Shown: positions 17,228 to 27,094, numbered from the stretch's first letter. The stretch is DNA of 44,287 nt from Chitinophagaceae bacterium (GCA_019638615.1 JAHBTL010000048.1:1-44287); one strand, 5' to 3'. A program made the numbers and translations. Notes: a model not told the origin generated them from the letters alone.

Positions 17228-19987
17228 CTACCTGGTTTCCGGAGAGGGAACCACCCTTATATTATAAGCACCCGAAGGAACAGTGAGAACAACTGTATCA
17301 TTTTGAAAAGCCGGGTTATTCACCGGCTTTCCATCCAGAAATATTGCAGCGTCTTTTTTTGCAGGCAATACAATTGTAGCTGTAGTATTTACCGGTATTT
17401 CTATGTCTATCGAAAAGTGACCTTCTTTTACACTCCAGTTGCTTTTAATCCAGCCGTAAGGCGAATGAAAGCTCCCCTGCGCTGCATGTATGTTTCCAAC
17501 AACCTGCGGCTGGATTACAATGTTTTTAAAGGCTATGGAATTTTTACCCTGCCGGATACCTGCAATGCCTTCGTGAAACCACTCCAATATATGCCCCATA
17601 GCCAACTGGTTCTGTGAAGCCTTGCCATTCCAGGTTTCGATCAACGCGGTAGCTCCCAGGTTTAGCTGGTAGGCATAGCCGGGAGCATCTTCCCTTTTGG
17701 TAATATTATACAAAACTTCAGGACGATTGTTTTCATATAAAGCTTTTACTAAAAACCTGTGCCCCACATCGCCGGCAGTAAGCCGGTTGGAATCCACATT
17801 TTCTATTTGCCATACCAGGTTGTTCAATACATCTTTTTGATAACGCGCTTCCACCATGCCCATACTCAAAGGCATGGCCATAGCGGTCTGGCTTCCCGTC
17901 GCATACACTTTTTTGGTTTCATCAAAGTATTTTTTATTAAAGGATTGCTTAATGGCTCCTGCCAGCTTTTTATAATATACTGCATCCGCCTGCTCGCCCA
18001 CAACAGCGGCCATCGTACCCAATGCATCTATGGCTTTGAAATAATACGCTGTAGCCGTAACACCCCTGGGTGTTACGTTGCCAATATCCAGCCAATCGCC
18101 CAGCCCATACAGCAACAGGTTGTTTTCAGATCGGCCCTGCAGGTATTGCGTATACGCTTTCATCATCGGGTAAGCCCTGCGAATCATTGCCGTATCGCCA
18201 TAAAACTTATACAGGAACCACAGGTCAAGGATGCCGGTCGTACCCCATTCCGGAGAGTCTACAAAAGCACCTTCAAACTGCATGTACTCGGGCGCTATAT
18301 CGGGTATCAGCCCGTTTCCATGCTGGGCGTCTTTCATATGCTGCACCAGGTTGCGGTACATGTTATACATATTGTAATTGTAATTAACAGCGGTGCGCAT
18401 GAAATTCTGTTCGCCCTGCCAGCTCAGTTTTTCCCGTTGCGGGTTATCGGTCATATAGCTTTGGATATTACTCTTAACAGCCCGGTCAATCAGCCGGTAT
18501 ATACGGTTGAATAAACTATCGGAACAGGTGAACGAACCGTTGGAGGGTGTGCTGTTCCTGTTGTGTAACAACTTTATTTCAGTTATTACCGGCTTATCGT
18601 TGTTATTACCCTGATCAGCAGTGCCGGCTCCGTCTACCTGCACATATCGTGCTGCAAAATAGGTAAACCGGGGATGCCAGGTCTCTTCTTCATTGCTGCC
18701 TACAGTATACTGATAAAAATGAGGAGTTACCCCATCGGCCTGGTTGACTTTTCCATCTTCAAATACCAGCTCTGAAGGGATCAGCTTGATGGTTTGCCCG
18801 GGCTTGCCTTTGATCTTTATCAGCGGAACCCCGGAAATATTTTGCCCAAAATCGTACAACACGCTGTTGTTATTAATGACTCTTATCTTTTTTACCCTGA
18901 GCGTATCCATAAAAGTGACCGGGTAATCTGTTTCCGGCAACAATTTGCCTCGCGGCAACGAGGTAAGCATAGCCGGTTTCCAGCTTTCATCATTGTATGC
19001 CCTTGTATTCCATTTTTTATCGGCAAGCCTTGCATCAAAATCTTCACCGCCATAAATATTATTGAACACAATGGGGGATGTATTGGTTTTCCATGATACA
19101 TCGCTCACGATATATTCCTCGCTTCCGTCCTCATATACAAGCTTTAGCTGGGCAATCATTTTGGGTGTTCCGAATGCGCCGGTACCCTTTATATACCGTT
19201 CCTGCGAGACCCTGTAAAATCCATCCCCCAACAATACACCTATTACATTGCCGCCTTGTGCAATGTGCTCCGCCACATCATAAGTATTATACAAAACAGT
19301 TTTGTCGTACTGCGTCCAGCCGGGCGCCAGGAAAGCGTTGCCTATTTTGATCCCATTGATGCTTGCCTCGTAGTGCCCTAACCCGCTAATGAACAACAAA
19401 GCCGACCTCACTTTTTTTGATATGAGAAAGGATTTTCGCAATAGCGGAGCCGTTGTATTTTTAATGACCCGCGGATCTCCCTCTTTTATCCTGCCGTGCA
19501 CAAAAGGCACTACCCTGGCAGCGGCAGTCGCATTTTCCGATCCTATCCATCGTGCCTGTTTCCAATCTGCCGTTTCAAACAGCCCGGTGGTAAACCATTG
19601 TGTATGGCTCCAGGAAGAAGCAATATTTTTTCTGTCCCATACCCGTACTTTCCAGTAATAGACTTTACCCGGGCTTAACGCAGGGCCTTTGTAAAATACC
19701 TGGATGCTCTTATCGGTTTTTACCGCACCGGAATTGTATACATCGTATTGCTGTTGTTCCAACTGAGCCTTTGAAGACGCAATGACCAACTGATACGCAG
19801 TTTGTTTTTGATTCTTTTTTGGGGAAGACAGCTCCCAGGAAAAGAAGAAATCGAGAAGATGGATACCAGCAGGATTGACCCTGTTATCGCATAAAGCCAG
19901 CTCAACATTCAACTGTGCACAGGCTGTATTTGAAAAGATAGATATCAATATAGCAAAAACAGGCACAAAGCATGCTTTGTGTTTCAT
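17228..19987 (-). CDS. Secreted GH78-family alpha-L-rhamnosidase, variant catalytic motif
   Basis: A 919-residue paralogue of the neighbouring GH78. It has a signal peptide (ACFVPVFAILISIFSNTACAQ) and the same domain order: an N-terminal beta domain, a sugar-binding region (HYEASINGIKIGNAFLAPGWTQY), YDFGQNISGVPLIKI near 378, the catalytic barrel and a C-terminal beta domain. The catalytic-loop motif differs: DNPQREKLSWQGEQ (about 514-527) replaces the DCPQRDERxGWxGD form, leaving one fewer acidic residue. The later glutamate is kept in ALIETWNGK (about 784). It therefore probably prefers a different linkage or substrate, or works by an altered mechanism. It is the first gene of the minus-strand locus, but 665 bases separate it from the next gene. 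Confidence 0.88.
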   Translation of the reverse strand: MKHKACFVPVFAILISIFSNTACAQLNVELALCDNRVNPAGIHLLDFFFSWELSSPKKNQKQTAYQLVIASSKAQLEQQQYDVYNSGAVKTDKSIQVFYKGPALSPGKVYYWKVRVWDRKNIASSWSHTQWFTTGLFETADWKQARWIGSENATAAARVVPFVHGRIKEGDPRVIKNTTAPLLRKSFLISKKVRSALLFISGLGHYEASINGIKIGNAFLAPGWTQYDKTVLYNTYDVAEHIAQGGNVIGVLLGDGFYRVSQERYIKGTGAFGTPKMIAQLKLVYEDGSEEYIVSDVSWKTNTSPIVFNNIYGGEDFDARLADKKWNTRAYNDESWKPAMLTSLPRGKLLPETDYPVTFMDTLRVKKIRVINNNSVLYDFGQNISGVPLIKIKGKPGQTIKLIPSELVFEDGKVNQADGVTPHFYQYTVGSNEEETWHPRFTYFAARYVQVDGAGTADQGNNNDKPVITEIKLLHNRNSTPSNGSFTCSDSLFNRIYRLIDRAVKSNIQSYMTDNPQREKLSWQGEQNFMRTAVNYNYNMYNMYRNLVQHMKDAQHGNGLIPDIAPEYMQFEGAFVDSPEWGTTGILDLWFLYKFYGDTAMIRRAYPMMKAYTQYLQGRSENNLLLYGLGDWLDIGNVTPRGVTATAYYFKAIDALGTMAAVVGEQADAVYYKKLAGAIKQSFNKKYFDETKKVYATGSQTAMAMPLSMGMVEARYQKDVLNNLVWQIENVDSNRLTAGDVGHRFLVKALYENNRPEVLYNITKREDAPGYAYQLNLGATALIETWNGKASQNQLAMGHILEWFHEGIAGIRQGKNSIAFKNIVIQPQVVGNIHAAQGSFHSPYGWIKSNWSVKEGHFSIDIEIPVNTTATIVLPAKKDAAIFLDGKPVNNPAFQNDTVVLTVPSGAYNIRVVPSPETR

Positions 19988-20395
19988 ACCGGCAATTTTT
20001 TACAAGGATAACATCCCATATCCTGTATTACAAATGCTTTTATATCATTTTTCTTTGTTTTGCCATCTGTTTGCAAAAAAACCTGGTTTTAATCCGGTAA
20101 GATGGGTTGCTTTTCCCGCAAATGATGTTGCAGGGAACAGCTAAAAGCAGGTAGCGTTCTGCAGCAATTAAGTCGCACCGGGGGTCTTCATTTAAAGCCA
20201 TTGCAGGCAGTCATGAGACCCTGGTGCTGAGGGGTTCGCGGGGCCTCATCCTTCACACAATTACCTGGCCGTGAAGACCCCGCGAGACGAACATATCCCC
20301 CGGAACCCCGGCTTATATTGCCGATAGGTTCAAATTTTAACCAGGCCCTGTAATCTTGCCAATTGGTTCGTATCTTCGCCACTAAATTTTGTCAG
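19988..20395. other. Divergent intergenic region between GH78 and OsmC genes
   Basis: No gene was found. An imperfect hairpin spans 20234-20292. Its outer arm GTTCGCGGGG pairs with CCCCGCGA-GAC-GAAC (small bulge), and its inner arm CTTCAC (20251-20256) pairs with GTGAAG (20271-20276). It could be a REP-like element or a structured leader. Promoters for both flanking genes should lie here but were not clear. Confidence 0.4.
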
Positions 20396-20833
20396 ATGGC
20401 TCTGATGCATTTACACCGATCCCACAACGATTATGGATTTACTGCTACCGATTCGGGCGGACACAAGCTTACTATTGATATTCCTGCTGAACAGGGAGGA
20501 AGCGGAGACGGCTTTCGCCCGATGCAATTGCTATTGGCTGGTTTGGGAGGCTGCAGCGCGGTGGATATTGTAAGTATTTTAAAAAAGCAGAAACAGGAAA
20601 TAAAGGATTTCTCTATTGATATAACCGGCGAAAGAGAGCCCGGAAAAGAGCCGTCTGTATGGCAAAATGCCCAGATTGAATTTCATTTGTCCGGGGAAAT
20701 TGACCCGGCCAAGGCCCACAGGGCAGTTGAGCTTTCTATGAACAAATATTGCTCTGTTGCAGAAACCCTGCGCCGCGCCGGTGCCGCTTTAACCTGGAAA
20801 GTACTGGTAAATGGCGCCGAGGTAACGCTTTAG
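20396..20833 (+). CDS. OsmC family protein
   Basis: About 145 residues, the usual length of the OsmC/Ohr superfamily of thiol peroxidases and related proteins. The two conserved cysteines appear in GLGGCSAVDIVSIL and NKYCSVAETLR, in a context typical of the OsmC/YhfA-like branch (GDGFRPMQLLLAGLGGC). These proteins reduce organic hydroperoxides through a cysteine pair, although some members have other roles. The ATG at 20396 was chosen because the upstream TTG-initiated extension is not family-like; an ATG at 20405 is also possible. It is followed on the same strand by the MetZ-like gene, with about 100 bases between. Confidence 0.85.
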   Translation: MALMHLHRSHNDYGFTATDSGGHKLTIDIPAEQGGSGDGFRPMQLLLAGLGGCSAVDIVSILKKQKQEIKDFSIDITGEREPGKEPSVWQNAQIEFHLSGEIDPAKAHRAVELSMNKYCSVAETLRRAGAALTWKVLVNGAEVTL

Positions 20834-20934
20834 CGCTTTATTGGTTGTCAATGGATAGTTGAACATATTTTTTTTATTAAATAAAATAACAGGCGCCGAC
20901 AATTCATGCAGCGTTTATCAAATACATTGTGCAG

Positions 20935-22104
20935 ATGAGCTTACACCCTAATACGCAGGCTGTGCGTATTCAAACGGAGCGTACCAACGAAAAAGAACAC
21001 AGTACTCCTTTATTTATTACCTCAAGCTTTTGTTTTGACGATGCGGAAGAAATGCGTGCAGCATTTGCAGAGGAAAACGACAATAATATCTATAGCCGTT
21101 TCAGCAATCCCACGGTACAGGAATTCATTGACAAAATGTGCGCCCTGGAAGGTGCCGAAGCCGGATTTGCCACCGCTTCCGGCATGAGCGCTATTTTTGG
21201 GACATTCATGGCCTTTTTGAACAGCGGAGATCACCTGCTTAGCTGCAGCTCTGTTTTTGGATCCACCCACACCATCATTACCAAATATTTCAAACGCTGG
21301 AAAATCGAGTACAGCTATGCTGATATTAAAAAGCCCGAAGAGTGGGAAGCGCTCATTCGCCCCAACACCAAAATGATATACGTGGAGACTCCTACCAACC
21401 CGGGACTGGACATGGTTGATATGGAATGGCTGGGGCAATTATCCAAAAAACACAATATCATACTGGTGGTAGACAATTGCTTTGCCACCCCGGTGCTGCA
21501 AAAGCCTGTTCAGTTCGGCGCCGACCTGGTATTGCATTCCGCTACGAAATGGCTCGACGGCCAGGGACGCGTGCTGGGAGGGATCGTAGTAGGTAAAGAA
21601 CAGCTCATCCGCGAATTGTATTTATTCTGTCGTAACACAGGGCCTTCTCTTTCGCCTTTTAATGCATGGGTACTAACCAAAAGCCTGGAAACGCTGGATG
21701 TACGCATCCAGCGGCATTGCGATAATGCCGAAGCGCTGGTAAAAGCGCTGGAAGGTCACCCAAAGATCAATTGGATCAAATACCCCTTCCATCCTTCTCA
21801 CCCGATGTACGCGATCGCCAAAAAGCAAATGATAAGGGGCGGGGGACTTGTAACCTTTGATTTGAAAGGCGGTTTGGAAAGCGGTAAAAAATTCATGGAT
21901 GCTTTAAGAATGTTATCGCTTACTTCTAACCTGGGCGACAGCAGGAGCATTGCGTCACACCCCGCATCTACAACACATTCCAAACTCACCGGACAGGAGC
22001 AATTGGAAGTAGGCATCACTCCGGGTCTTATCCGTATTTCCGTAGGATTGGAATACTCGGGGGATATTGTGAATGATATTTTACAGGCGCTGGAACAGAG
22101 CTAA
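20935..22104 (+). CDS. metZ: Trans-sulfuration enzyme family protein, O-succinylhomoserine sulfhydrylase type
   Basis: About 389 residues of the Cys/Met-metabolism PLP-dependent family. The N-terminal part has the YSRFSNPTVQEFIDKMCALEG motif and the cofactor-contacting SGMSAIF. The middle has ETPTNPGLDMVD, and LHSATKWLDGQGR carries the PLP lysine (about K205). The C-terminal part has TSNLGDSRSIASHPASTTH. The motif style resembles the O-succinylhomoserine sulfhydrylases that make homocysteine for methionine synthesis; cystathionine gamma-synthase or O-acetylhomoserine sulfhydrylase activity cannot be excluded. A GTG two codons earlier is in frame, but the ATG at 20935 is preferred. Confidence 0.85.
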   Translation: MSLHPNTQAVRIQTERTNEKEHSTPLFITSSFCFDDAEEMRAAFAEENDNNIYSRFSNPTVQEFIDKMCALEGAEAGFATASGMSAIFGTFMAFLNSGDHLLSCSSVFGSTHTIITKYFKRWKIEYSYADIKKPEEWEALIRPNTKMIYVETPTNPGLDMVDMEWLGQLSKKHNIILVVDNCFATPVLQKPVQFGADLVLHSATKWLDGQGRVLGGIVVGKEQLIRELYLFCRNTGPSLSPFNAWVLTKSLETLDVRIQRHCDNAEALVKALEGHPKINWIKYPFHPSHPMYAIAKKQMIRGGGLVTFDLKGGLESGKKFMDALRMLSLTSNLGDSRSIASHPASTTHSKLTGQEQLEVGITPGLIRISVGLEYSGDIVNDILQALEQS

Positions 22105-22132
22105 TAGCCCGTGTGGAGAAAGGCGTTTTGCT

Positions 22133-22224
22133 ATTCGAGGACTCCCCTGACTGACATGCCTGCGGCAGGTAAACCGTCGAGGCAGGCTCGCCTCGAATGA
22201 TCTTACTGCCGCCTCAGGGCGGCA
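22133..22224. repeat. Cluster of inverted repeats between convergent genes
   Basis: An outer pair ATTCGAGG (22133-22140) / CCTCGAAT (22191-22198) encloses a further palindrome, CCTGCGGCAGG. Beside it lies a strong hairpin, TGCCGCC/GGCGGCA (22207-22224), only a few bases past the stop codon of the SnoaL-like gene. They may end transcription from both convergent genes (metZ and the SnoaL-like gene), although T-runs are absent. Confidence 0.5.
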
Positions 22225-22226
22225 CC

Positions 22227-22703
22227 TTATTCTTCATTACCGTTCCAGATATCGTGTGTGGTCTTCCATATGCCATCGGCCTGCTTTATCAGCACATTAA
22301 GATATTTTGCTGTAGACACTAACGAGTCGCCTCCTTTTTTAGGAAACAAAACTACCCTGGCAAAGCCCCTACCGTAAGCCATATTACCTGATACTTCTAC
22401 TTCTTCGTAATGACTTTCGAGCCGGGTATTGTATTCATCAAATATCAACTGATAATAATGCTGAACAGCCTCCTTTCCGATAGCGGCAGGTTTTCCGGGA
22501 GCCATTAATTTTGCATCCTCTGTAAAATGTACAGCAATGCCCGCTGCGTCTCCTTTATTGAATGCCTTTGCCCGCGCAGCGCTTACAGCAGTAATCGCCT
22601 CCCTGTCTGCAGCAGCCGAAGCCTGCTCAGCAGTTTCTTTACAGGATGCGCCAAAAAATAAAATGCCCAACAACCCATAGTACCCTAAGTGTAACGCCTG
22701 CAT
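22227..22703 (-). CDS. SnoaL/DUF4440-like lipoprotein
   Basis: This 158-residue protein begins with a lipoprotein signal (GYYGLLGILFFGASC, with the cysteine as the likely lipidation site). It then has a single NTF2-like domain: a helical start (AITAVSAARAKAFNKGDAAGIAVHFTEDAKLMAPG), a GKEAVQHYYQ motif, and a final strand IWKTTHDIWN. Proteins of this DUF4440/SnoaL group are often periplasmic ligand-binding or ketosteroid-isomerase-fold proteins without a defined role. The ATG at 22703 is clear. It is transcribed towards metZ. Confidence 0.8.
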   Translation of the reverse strand: MQALHLGYYGLLGILFFGASCKETAEQASAAADREAITAVSAARAKAFNKGDAAGIAVHFTEDAKLMAPGKPAAIGKEAVQHYYQLIFDEYNTRLESHYEEVEVSGNMAYGRGFARVVLFPKKGGDSLVSTAKYLNVLIKQADGIWKTTHDIWNGNEE

Positions 22704-22837
22704 ATATTAAAGTTTATTTTTCCAAATATAGCTAAGTCAGCAGCAGAAACCATCATGCAATACAGCCAGTCTGTAAATAGAAACAATGCAAATGCATTTG
22801 TCTCCCTTTTTTACAAATCTCAAGCCCGGCATATCGT

Positions 22838-22845
22838 TATATTTG
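22838..22845 (+). promoter_or_regulatory. Candidate -7 element for the ABC transporter gene
   Basis: The box TATATTTG fits TAnnTTTG and ends only four bases before the ATG at 22850. If used, transcription would start at or next to the ATG, giving a leaderless message. No matching -33 TTG was seen, so confidence is low. Confidence 0.3.
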
Positions 22846-22849
22846 TTGT

Positions 22850-24643
22850 ATGCAAATCTTATGGACGTACCTGAAGCCACACCGGTGGCTCATTATGTGG
22901 TCGCTTGTTCTGGCAGGCATTGCGCAATTACTCACGCTTATCGATCCCCTCATATTCGGAAAAATAATTGATGACTATGCTACTCATCCCGGAAGCAAAA
23001 CCGAAACAGAGCTGGTGAATGGTGTACTGTTCTGGCTGGTAATTGCAGTGGCAGTGGCGCTGGCAGCCCGGCTTGCCAAAACCTTCCAGGACTATGTAAT
23101 GCGGCTGGTAGTGCAACAATTCGGTATGCAGATATTTAACGACGGGCTAAAACAAACGTTGCGCCTGTCGTACCAGGAATTTGAAGGGCAACGCAGCGGC
23201 GAAACCCTGTCTACCCTGCAAAAGGTAAGAACGGATACCGAACGTTTCATTAACGCATTCATCAATATTCTTTTTTCCTCACTGATTGGTATCGGATTTT
23301 TAATATGGTATGCCATAACCAAACACTGGCTGCTCATACCTGTTTTTATAATAGGCGTGGTGGTATTGGGCGGACTGACAGGGTTGCTGAGTAAAAAAAT
23401 AAAAACCTTACAGAGATCCATTAACCGGGAAACCAACCAGATGTCGGGGGCTATTACAGAGTCGCTCCGCAATATAGAGCTGGTAAAAAGCCTCGGGCTC
23501 ACTTATCCAGAAATAAAACGGTTAAAAGCCCATACGAAAAAAATATTCGACCTGGAACTGCAGAAGGTAAAAAAAGTACGGATGCTTTCATTCCTTCAAA
23601 GTTCTGCACTCACGGTGCTTAAGCAATCCATCCTCTTTATTCTTTTATGGCTGATCTTCCGCCATGTTTTATCTGCCGGTGAACTGATCAGCATGCAATT
23701 TATTTCAACTACTATATTTGGCCCCTTACAGGACCTTGGAAACATCATCTTATTTTACCGGGAAGCTGAAGCGTCCATTATCAACTTTGATAAGCTGATG
23801 CAAAAGCCAGTTGAAAAAAGGCCGGAAGAACCTGTAGCCATCGGCCCGCTTGAATCTATGGAATTTAAAAATGTAGTATTCAGGCATGCAACCGCATCGG
23901 TCAATGCCATTGACGATATCAGCTTTCGTTTCAAAAGCGGCGATACCATCGCTTTTGTGGGGCCATCGGGATCAGGTAAATCTACGCTGGTAAAGCTGCT
24001 GGTGGGTTTGTACAGGCCGGTAGAAGGCACGATATACTTTAATGATATACCGGCAACGGATATACGCTATAACGAAATGCGCCGCCAGATCGGGTTTGTT
24101 ACCCAGGAAACTCAATTGTTTTTTGGCACCATACGCGACAACCTGCTGTTTGTAAAGCCCGACGCCACAGAAGCGGAAATGCTGCATGCATTGCACCAGG
24201 CATCCTGCGACGGCATGCTATCAAAGTCGGGAAGAGGATTGGATACCATATTAGGGGAGGGAGGGATGAAACTGTCAGGCGGCGAGAAACAACGCCTTGC
24301 CATTGCCAGGGCACTGTTGCGACATCCCCGTTTACTGATATTTGATGAAGCTACTTCTGCTTTGGATTCCCTGACCGAAGAGGCGATCACAGAAACCATC
24401 AAAGAAATATCCGTTCAAAAAGATCCCATCACTATACTCATTGCCCACCGCCTGTCTACCATTATGCATGCCGATGTTATTTATGTGCTTGAAAAAGGAA
24501 AGATCGTTGAATCGGGTTCGCACGCGTATCTTGTAGACAAAAGAGGGCTTTACTATGCTATGTGGCGCCAGCAGGTAGGAGAACGAAGAACTGAGCTGAC
24601 ATTCGCAAAAGACCCGTTGCCGGATGCGGGATTTGATATGTGA
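22850..24643 (+). CDS. ABC exporter, fused permease and ATP-binding protein
   Basis: This 597-residue half-transporter has an N-terminal type-I exporter membrane domain of six helices (LIMWSLVLAGIAQLLTLIDPLIFGKIIDDY onwards) and a C-terminal nucleotide-binding domain. That domain shows Walker A (GPSGSGKST), the Q-loop (GFVTQETQLFFGTIRDN), the signature LSGGEKQRLAIARA, Walker B (LLIFDEATSALD) and the H-loop (IAHRLST). It probably works as a homodimer exporting lipid, peptide or drug-like molecules from the cytoplasm; the substrate is unknown. The gene converges with pgk, with 17 bases between the stops and no obvious terminator. Confidence 0.92.
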   Translation: MQILWTYLKPHRWLIMWSLVLAGIAQLLTLIDPLIFGKIIDDYATHPGSKTETELVNGVLFWLVIAVAVALAARLAKTFQDYVMRLVVQQFGMQIFNDGLKQTLRLSYQEFEGQRSGETLSTLQKVRTDTERFINAFINILFSSLIGIGFLIWYAITKHWLLIPVFIIGVVVLGGLTGLLSKKIKTLQRSINRETNQMSGAITESLRNIELVKSLGLTYPEIKRLKAHTKKIFDLELQKVKKVRMLSFLQSSALTVLKQSILFILLWLIFRHVLSAGELISMQFISTTIFGPLQDLGNIILFYREAEASIINFDKLMQKPVEKRPEEPVAIGPLESMEFKNVVFRHATASVNAIDDISFRFKSGDTIAFVGPSGSGKSTLVKLLVGLYRPVEGTIYFNDIPATDIRYNEMRRQIGFVTQETQLFFGTIRDNLLFVKPDATEAEMLHALHQASCDGMLSKSGRGLDTILGEGGMKLSGGEKQRLAIARALLRHPRLLIFDEATSALDSLTEEAITETIKEISVQKDPITILIAHRLSTIMHADVIYVLEKGKIVESGSHAYLVDKRGLYYAMWRQQVGERRTELTFAKDPLPDAGFDM

Positions 24644-24660
24644 GCCAATGCATGCTCTAT

Positions 24661-25860
24661 CTACAAAGCAGATACGGCTGCAATTCCCGGCAATGTTTTT
24701 CCTTCAAAGTATTCCAGCATGGCGCCGCCGCCGGTAGATACATAGCTCACTTTATCAGCAAATCCGAACTGGTTGACCGCGGCTACCGAATCGCCGCCGC
24801 CTACCAGTGAAAATGCGCCGTTTTGGGTAGCATGGGCCACTGCAACTGCAATGGCTTTAGTACCTGCCTGGAACTTTTCCATTTCAAAAACGCCCATAGG
24901 TCCGTTCCATAAAATGGTTTTTGATTCTTTGATCACATTGCTGAATTGCCCGCGGGCATTTTCACCAATGTCAAGACCCATCCAGCCATCCGGTATCTGG
25001 TTGCTGGGGGCGCTTGAAACATTCGCATTCGCATCAAATTTATCGGCAATAACGGAGTCTGAAGGAAGATGAATGTTTACCCCGCTTTCCTTCGCTTTTT
25101 TTAGCAGCATGCGGGCTACATCAAGCCGATCTTCTTCACACAGCGAATTGCCAATCTTTCCACCCTGCGCCTTCATAAAGGTATATGCCATACCGCCGCC
25201 AATAATGATATCAGTAGCTTTTTTCAAAAGGTTTTCGATGATGAGAATTTTATCAGAAACTTTTGCACCACCTATAATAGCTGTAAATGGTTTTTCCGAT
25301 TGATGCAATACTTTTTCGGCACTGTTTACTTCGCCTTCCATCAACAATCCAAACATTCTTTTTTCAACAGGAAAAAATTTAGCGATGATAGAAGTAGAGG
25401 CATGCGCCCTGTGCGCGGTGCCAAAAGCATCGTTCACATATACATCTCCGAGTGAGGAAAGTTTTTGAGCAAAGCCTTCATCACCGCCTTCTTCTTCTTT
25501 ATAAAACCTAAGATTCTCCAATAATAATACTTCGCCTGGTTTCATCATACCGGCGGTAAGAAATGCTTTTTCACCAATACAGTCATCGGCAAATAAAACG
25601 GTGGTGCCGCCTAATAATTCGCTCAGGTGTTGTACCAGGTGCTTTAATGAATATTTGTCTTCCGGTCCTTTTTTAGGGCGGCCGAAATGGCTCATCAGGA
25701 TCACTTTTCCTCCGTCCTTCAATATTTTTTTAATGGTAGGAACGGCAGCACGCATGCGTGTATCATCGGTAATTTCAAGCTTATCGTTCAAAGGCACATT
25801 AAAATCTACCCTTATAAGTACTTTTTGACCTTTGAAATCGAAAGACGAAAATTTAGACAT
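24661..25860 (-). CDS. pgk: Phosphoglycerate kinase
   Basis: At 399 residues it is full-length for Pgk, the cytosolic glycolytic enzyme that transfers phosphate from 1,3-bisphosphoglycerate to ADP. The N-terminal substrate-binding region is [13 protein letters not shown], followed by SHFGRPKG-type residues ([17 protein letters not shown]). The hinge and nucleotide regions include [24 protein letters not shown] and the GGGDSVAAV loop near the C-terminus. It lies 177 bases downstream of gap on the same strand, the usual pairing of the two consecutive glycolytic steps. Confidence 0.97.
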   Translation of the reverse strand: MSKFSSFDFKGQKVLIRVDFNVPLNDKLEITDDTRMRAAVPTIKKILKDGGKVILMSHFGRPKKGPEDKYSLKHLVQHLSELLGGTTVLFADDCIGEKAFLTAGMMKPGEVLLLENLRFYKEEEGGDEGFAQKLSSLGDVYVNDAFGTAHRAHASTSIIAKFFPVEKRMFGLLMEGEVNSAEKVLHQSEKPFTAIIGGAKVSDKILIIENLLKKATDIIIGGGMAYTFMKAQGGKIGNSLCEEDRLDVARMLLKKAKESGVNIHLPSDSVIADKFDANANVSSAPSNQIPDGWMGLDIGENARGQFSNVIKESKTILWNGPMGVFEMEKFQAGTKAIAVAVAHATQNGAFSLVGGGDSVAAVNQFGFADKVSYVSTGGGAMLEYFEGKTLPGIAAVSAL

Positions 25861-26037
25861 AGTTGCTGTGGATTTAGATTAATATGATAAACAGCACAGA
25901 GAATGTTCACCGGGAGAGAGCTATACTCCTTCAATCATATATTCACGATAAAACAATCTCTTTGCCAGCCTGATAAAGCAGGCACACGCTCGATTCTCCG
26001 GCCTGTGTAAACACAATCTGCCGCACCCGAACCTGTT

Positions 26038-27051
26038 TTATTTGCTGATGAGTTTGGCAAAATAATTTACGCTGCGTACCAACTGGCTTACATAACTCAT
26101 TTCATTGTCGTACCAGCTTACGGTTTTAACCAGTTGCGTATCGCCTACAGTCAATACCTTTGTTTGCGTGGCATCAAACAAAGAGCCAAAGGTGGTTCCA
26201 ATAATATCACTGCTCACAATTTCATCATCCGTATAACCGAACGACTCATTTGAAGCGGCTTTCATAGCGGCATTCACTTCTTCCACTGTTACTTTTTTAG
26301 AAAGGATAGTTACCAGTTCGGTAAGTGACCCCGTAAGGGTTGGCACACGCTGGGCGCTGCCGTCCAGTTTACCTTTTAAAGAAGGCAGCACCAGTCCTAT
26401 CGCTTTTGCAGCGCCTGTGCTGTTGGGAACAATGTTCTGAGCGGCTGCTCTTGCGCGGCGCAGATCACCTTTGGGATGTGGAGCATCCTGTGTATTCTGA
26501 TCGTTGGTATAGGCGTGAATGGTAGTCATTATTCCCGAAACTATACCAAATTGCTTATCCAGCACATCCGCCATGGGAGCGAGACAGTTGGTAGTGCAGG
26601 AGGCACAACTGATGATCGTTTCACTGCCATCCAGGATATGGTGGTTCACATTGAAAACGATGGTTTTAATATCTCCGGTAGCAGGAGCGGAAATAACCAC
26701 TTTTTTAGCGCCGGCCTTCAGGTGGGCAGCCGCTTTGTCTTTATCGGTAAAGAAGCCTGTGCACTCCAGCACCACATCCACATCATGCTCTCCCCAGGGA
26801 ATTTGTGCGGGATCCTTCTGGGCATATATTTTAATATCTTCTCCATTTACAACTATAGAGCTTTCTGTAGCCTTTACGTCTGCATGAAAGCGCCCCTGCG
26901 CTGTATCGTATTTTAAAAGATGAGCCAATACTTTAGGGCTTGTCAGGTCGTTGATCGCTACCACATCAATTCCTTCCATATTATATATCTGGCGGTATAC
27001 CAACCGTCCTATTCGTCCGAAACCATTGATTGCAACTTTTACTGTGCTCAT
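26038..27051 (-). CDS. gap: Type I glyceraldehyde-3-phosphate dehydrogenase
   Basis: At 337 residues it is standard for GAPDH. The Rossmann motif [13 protein letters not shown] opens the protein, NDLTS follows at the NAD adenine-ribose site, and [14 protein letters not shown] contains the catalytic Cys152. [11 protein letters not shown] and [20 protein letters not shown] are the usual phosphate-site segments, and [10 protein letters not shown] closes the active site. It makes 1,3-bisphosphoglycerate for the downstream pgk product and is probably co-transcribed with pgk. Confidence 0.97.
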   Translation of the reverse strand: MSTVKVAINGFGRIGRLVYRQIYNMEGIDVVAINDLTSPKVLAHLLKYDTAQGRFHADVKATESSIVVNGEDIKIYAQKDPAQIPWGEHDVDVVLECTGFFTDKDKAAAHLKAGAKKVVISAPATGDIKTIVFNVNHHILDGSETIISCASCTTNCLAPMADVLDKQFGIVSGIMTTIHAYTNDQNTQDAPHPKGDLRRARAAAQNIVPNSTGAAKAIGLVLPSLKGKLDGSAQRVPTLTGSLTELVTILSKKVTVEEVNAAMKAASNESFGYTDDEIVSSDIIGTTFGSLFDATQTKVLTVGDTQLVKTVSWYDNEMSYVSQLVRSVNYFAKLISK

Positions 27052-27086
27052 TGTACAATTGTTTTAGGCTTTTTAAAATTGAGATG

Positions 27087-27094
27087 CAAAGTTA
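27087..27094 (-). promoter_or_regulatory. Candidate -7 element for gap
   Basis: The minus strand reads TAACTTTG, matching TAnnTTTG, about 36 bases before the gap ATG. The nearest TTG upstream is closer than usual, so the -33 part is uncertain. Confidence 0.35.

Noticed and set aside
17759-18514. 251-codon plus-strand open frame within the second GH78 gene
   Set aside because: Antisense to the catalytic domain, rich in His, Tyr and Cys in a way typical of shadow frames.
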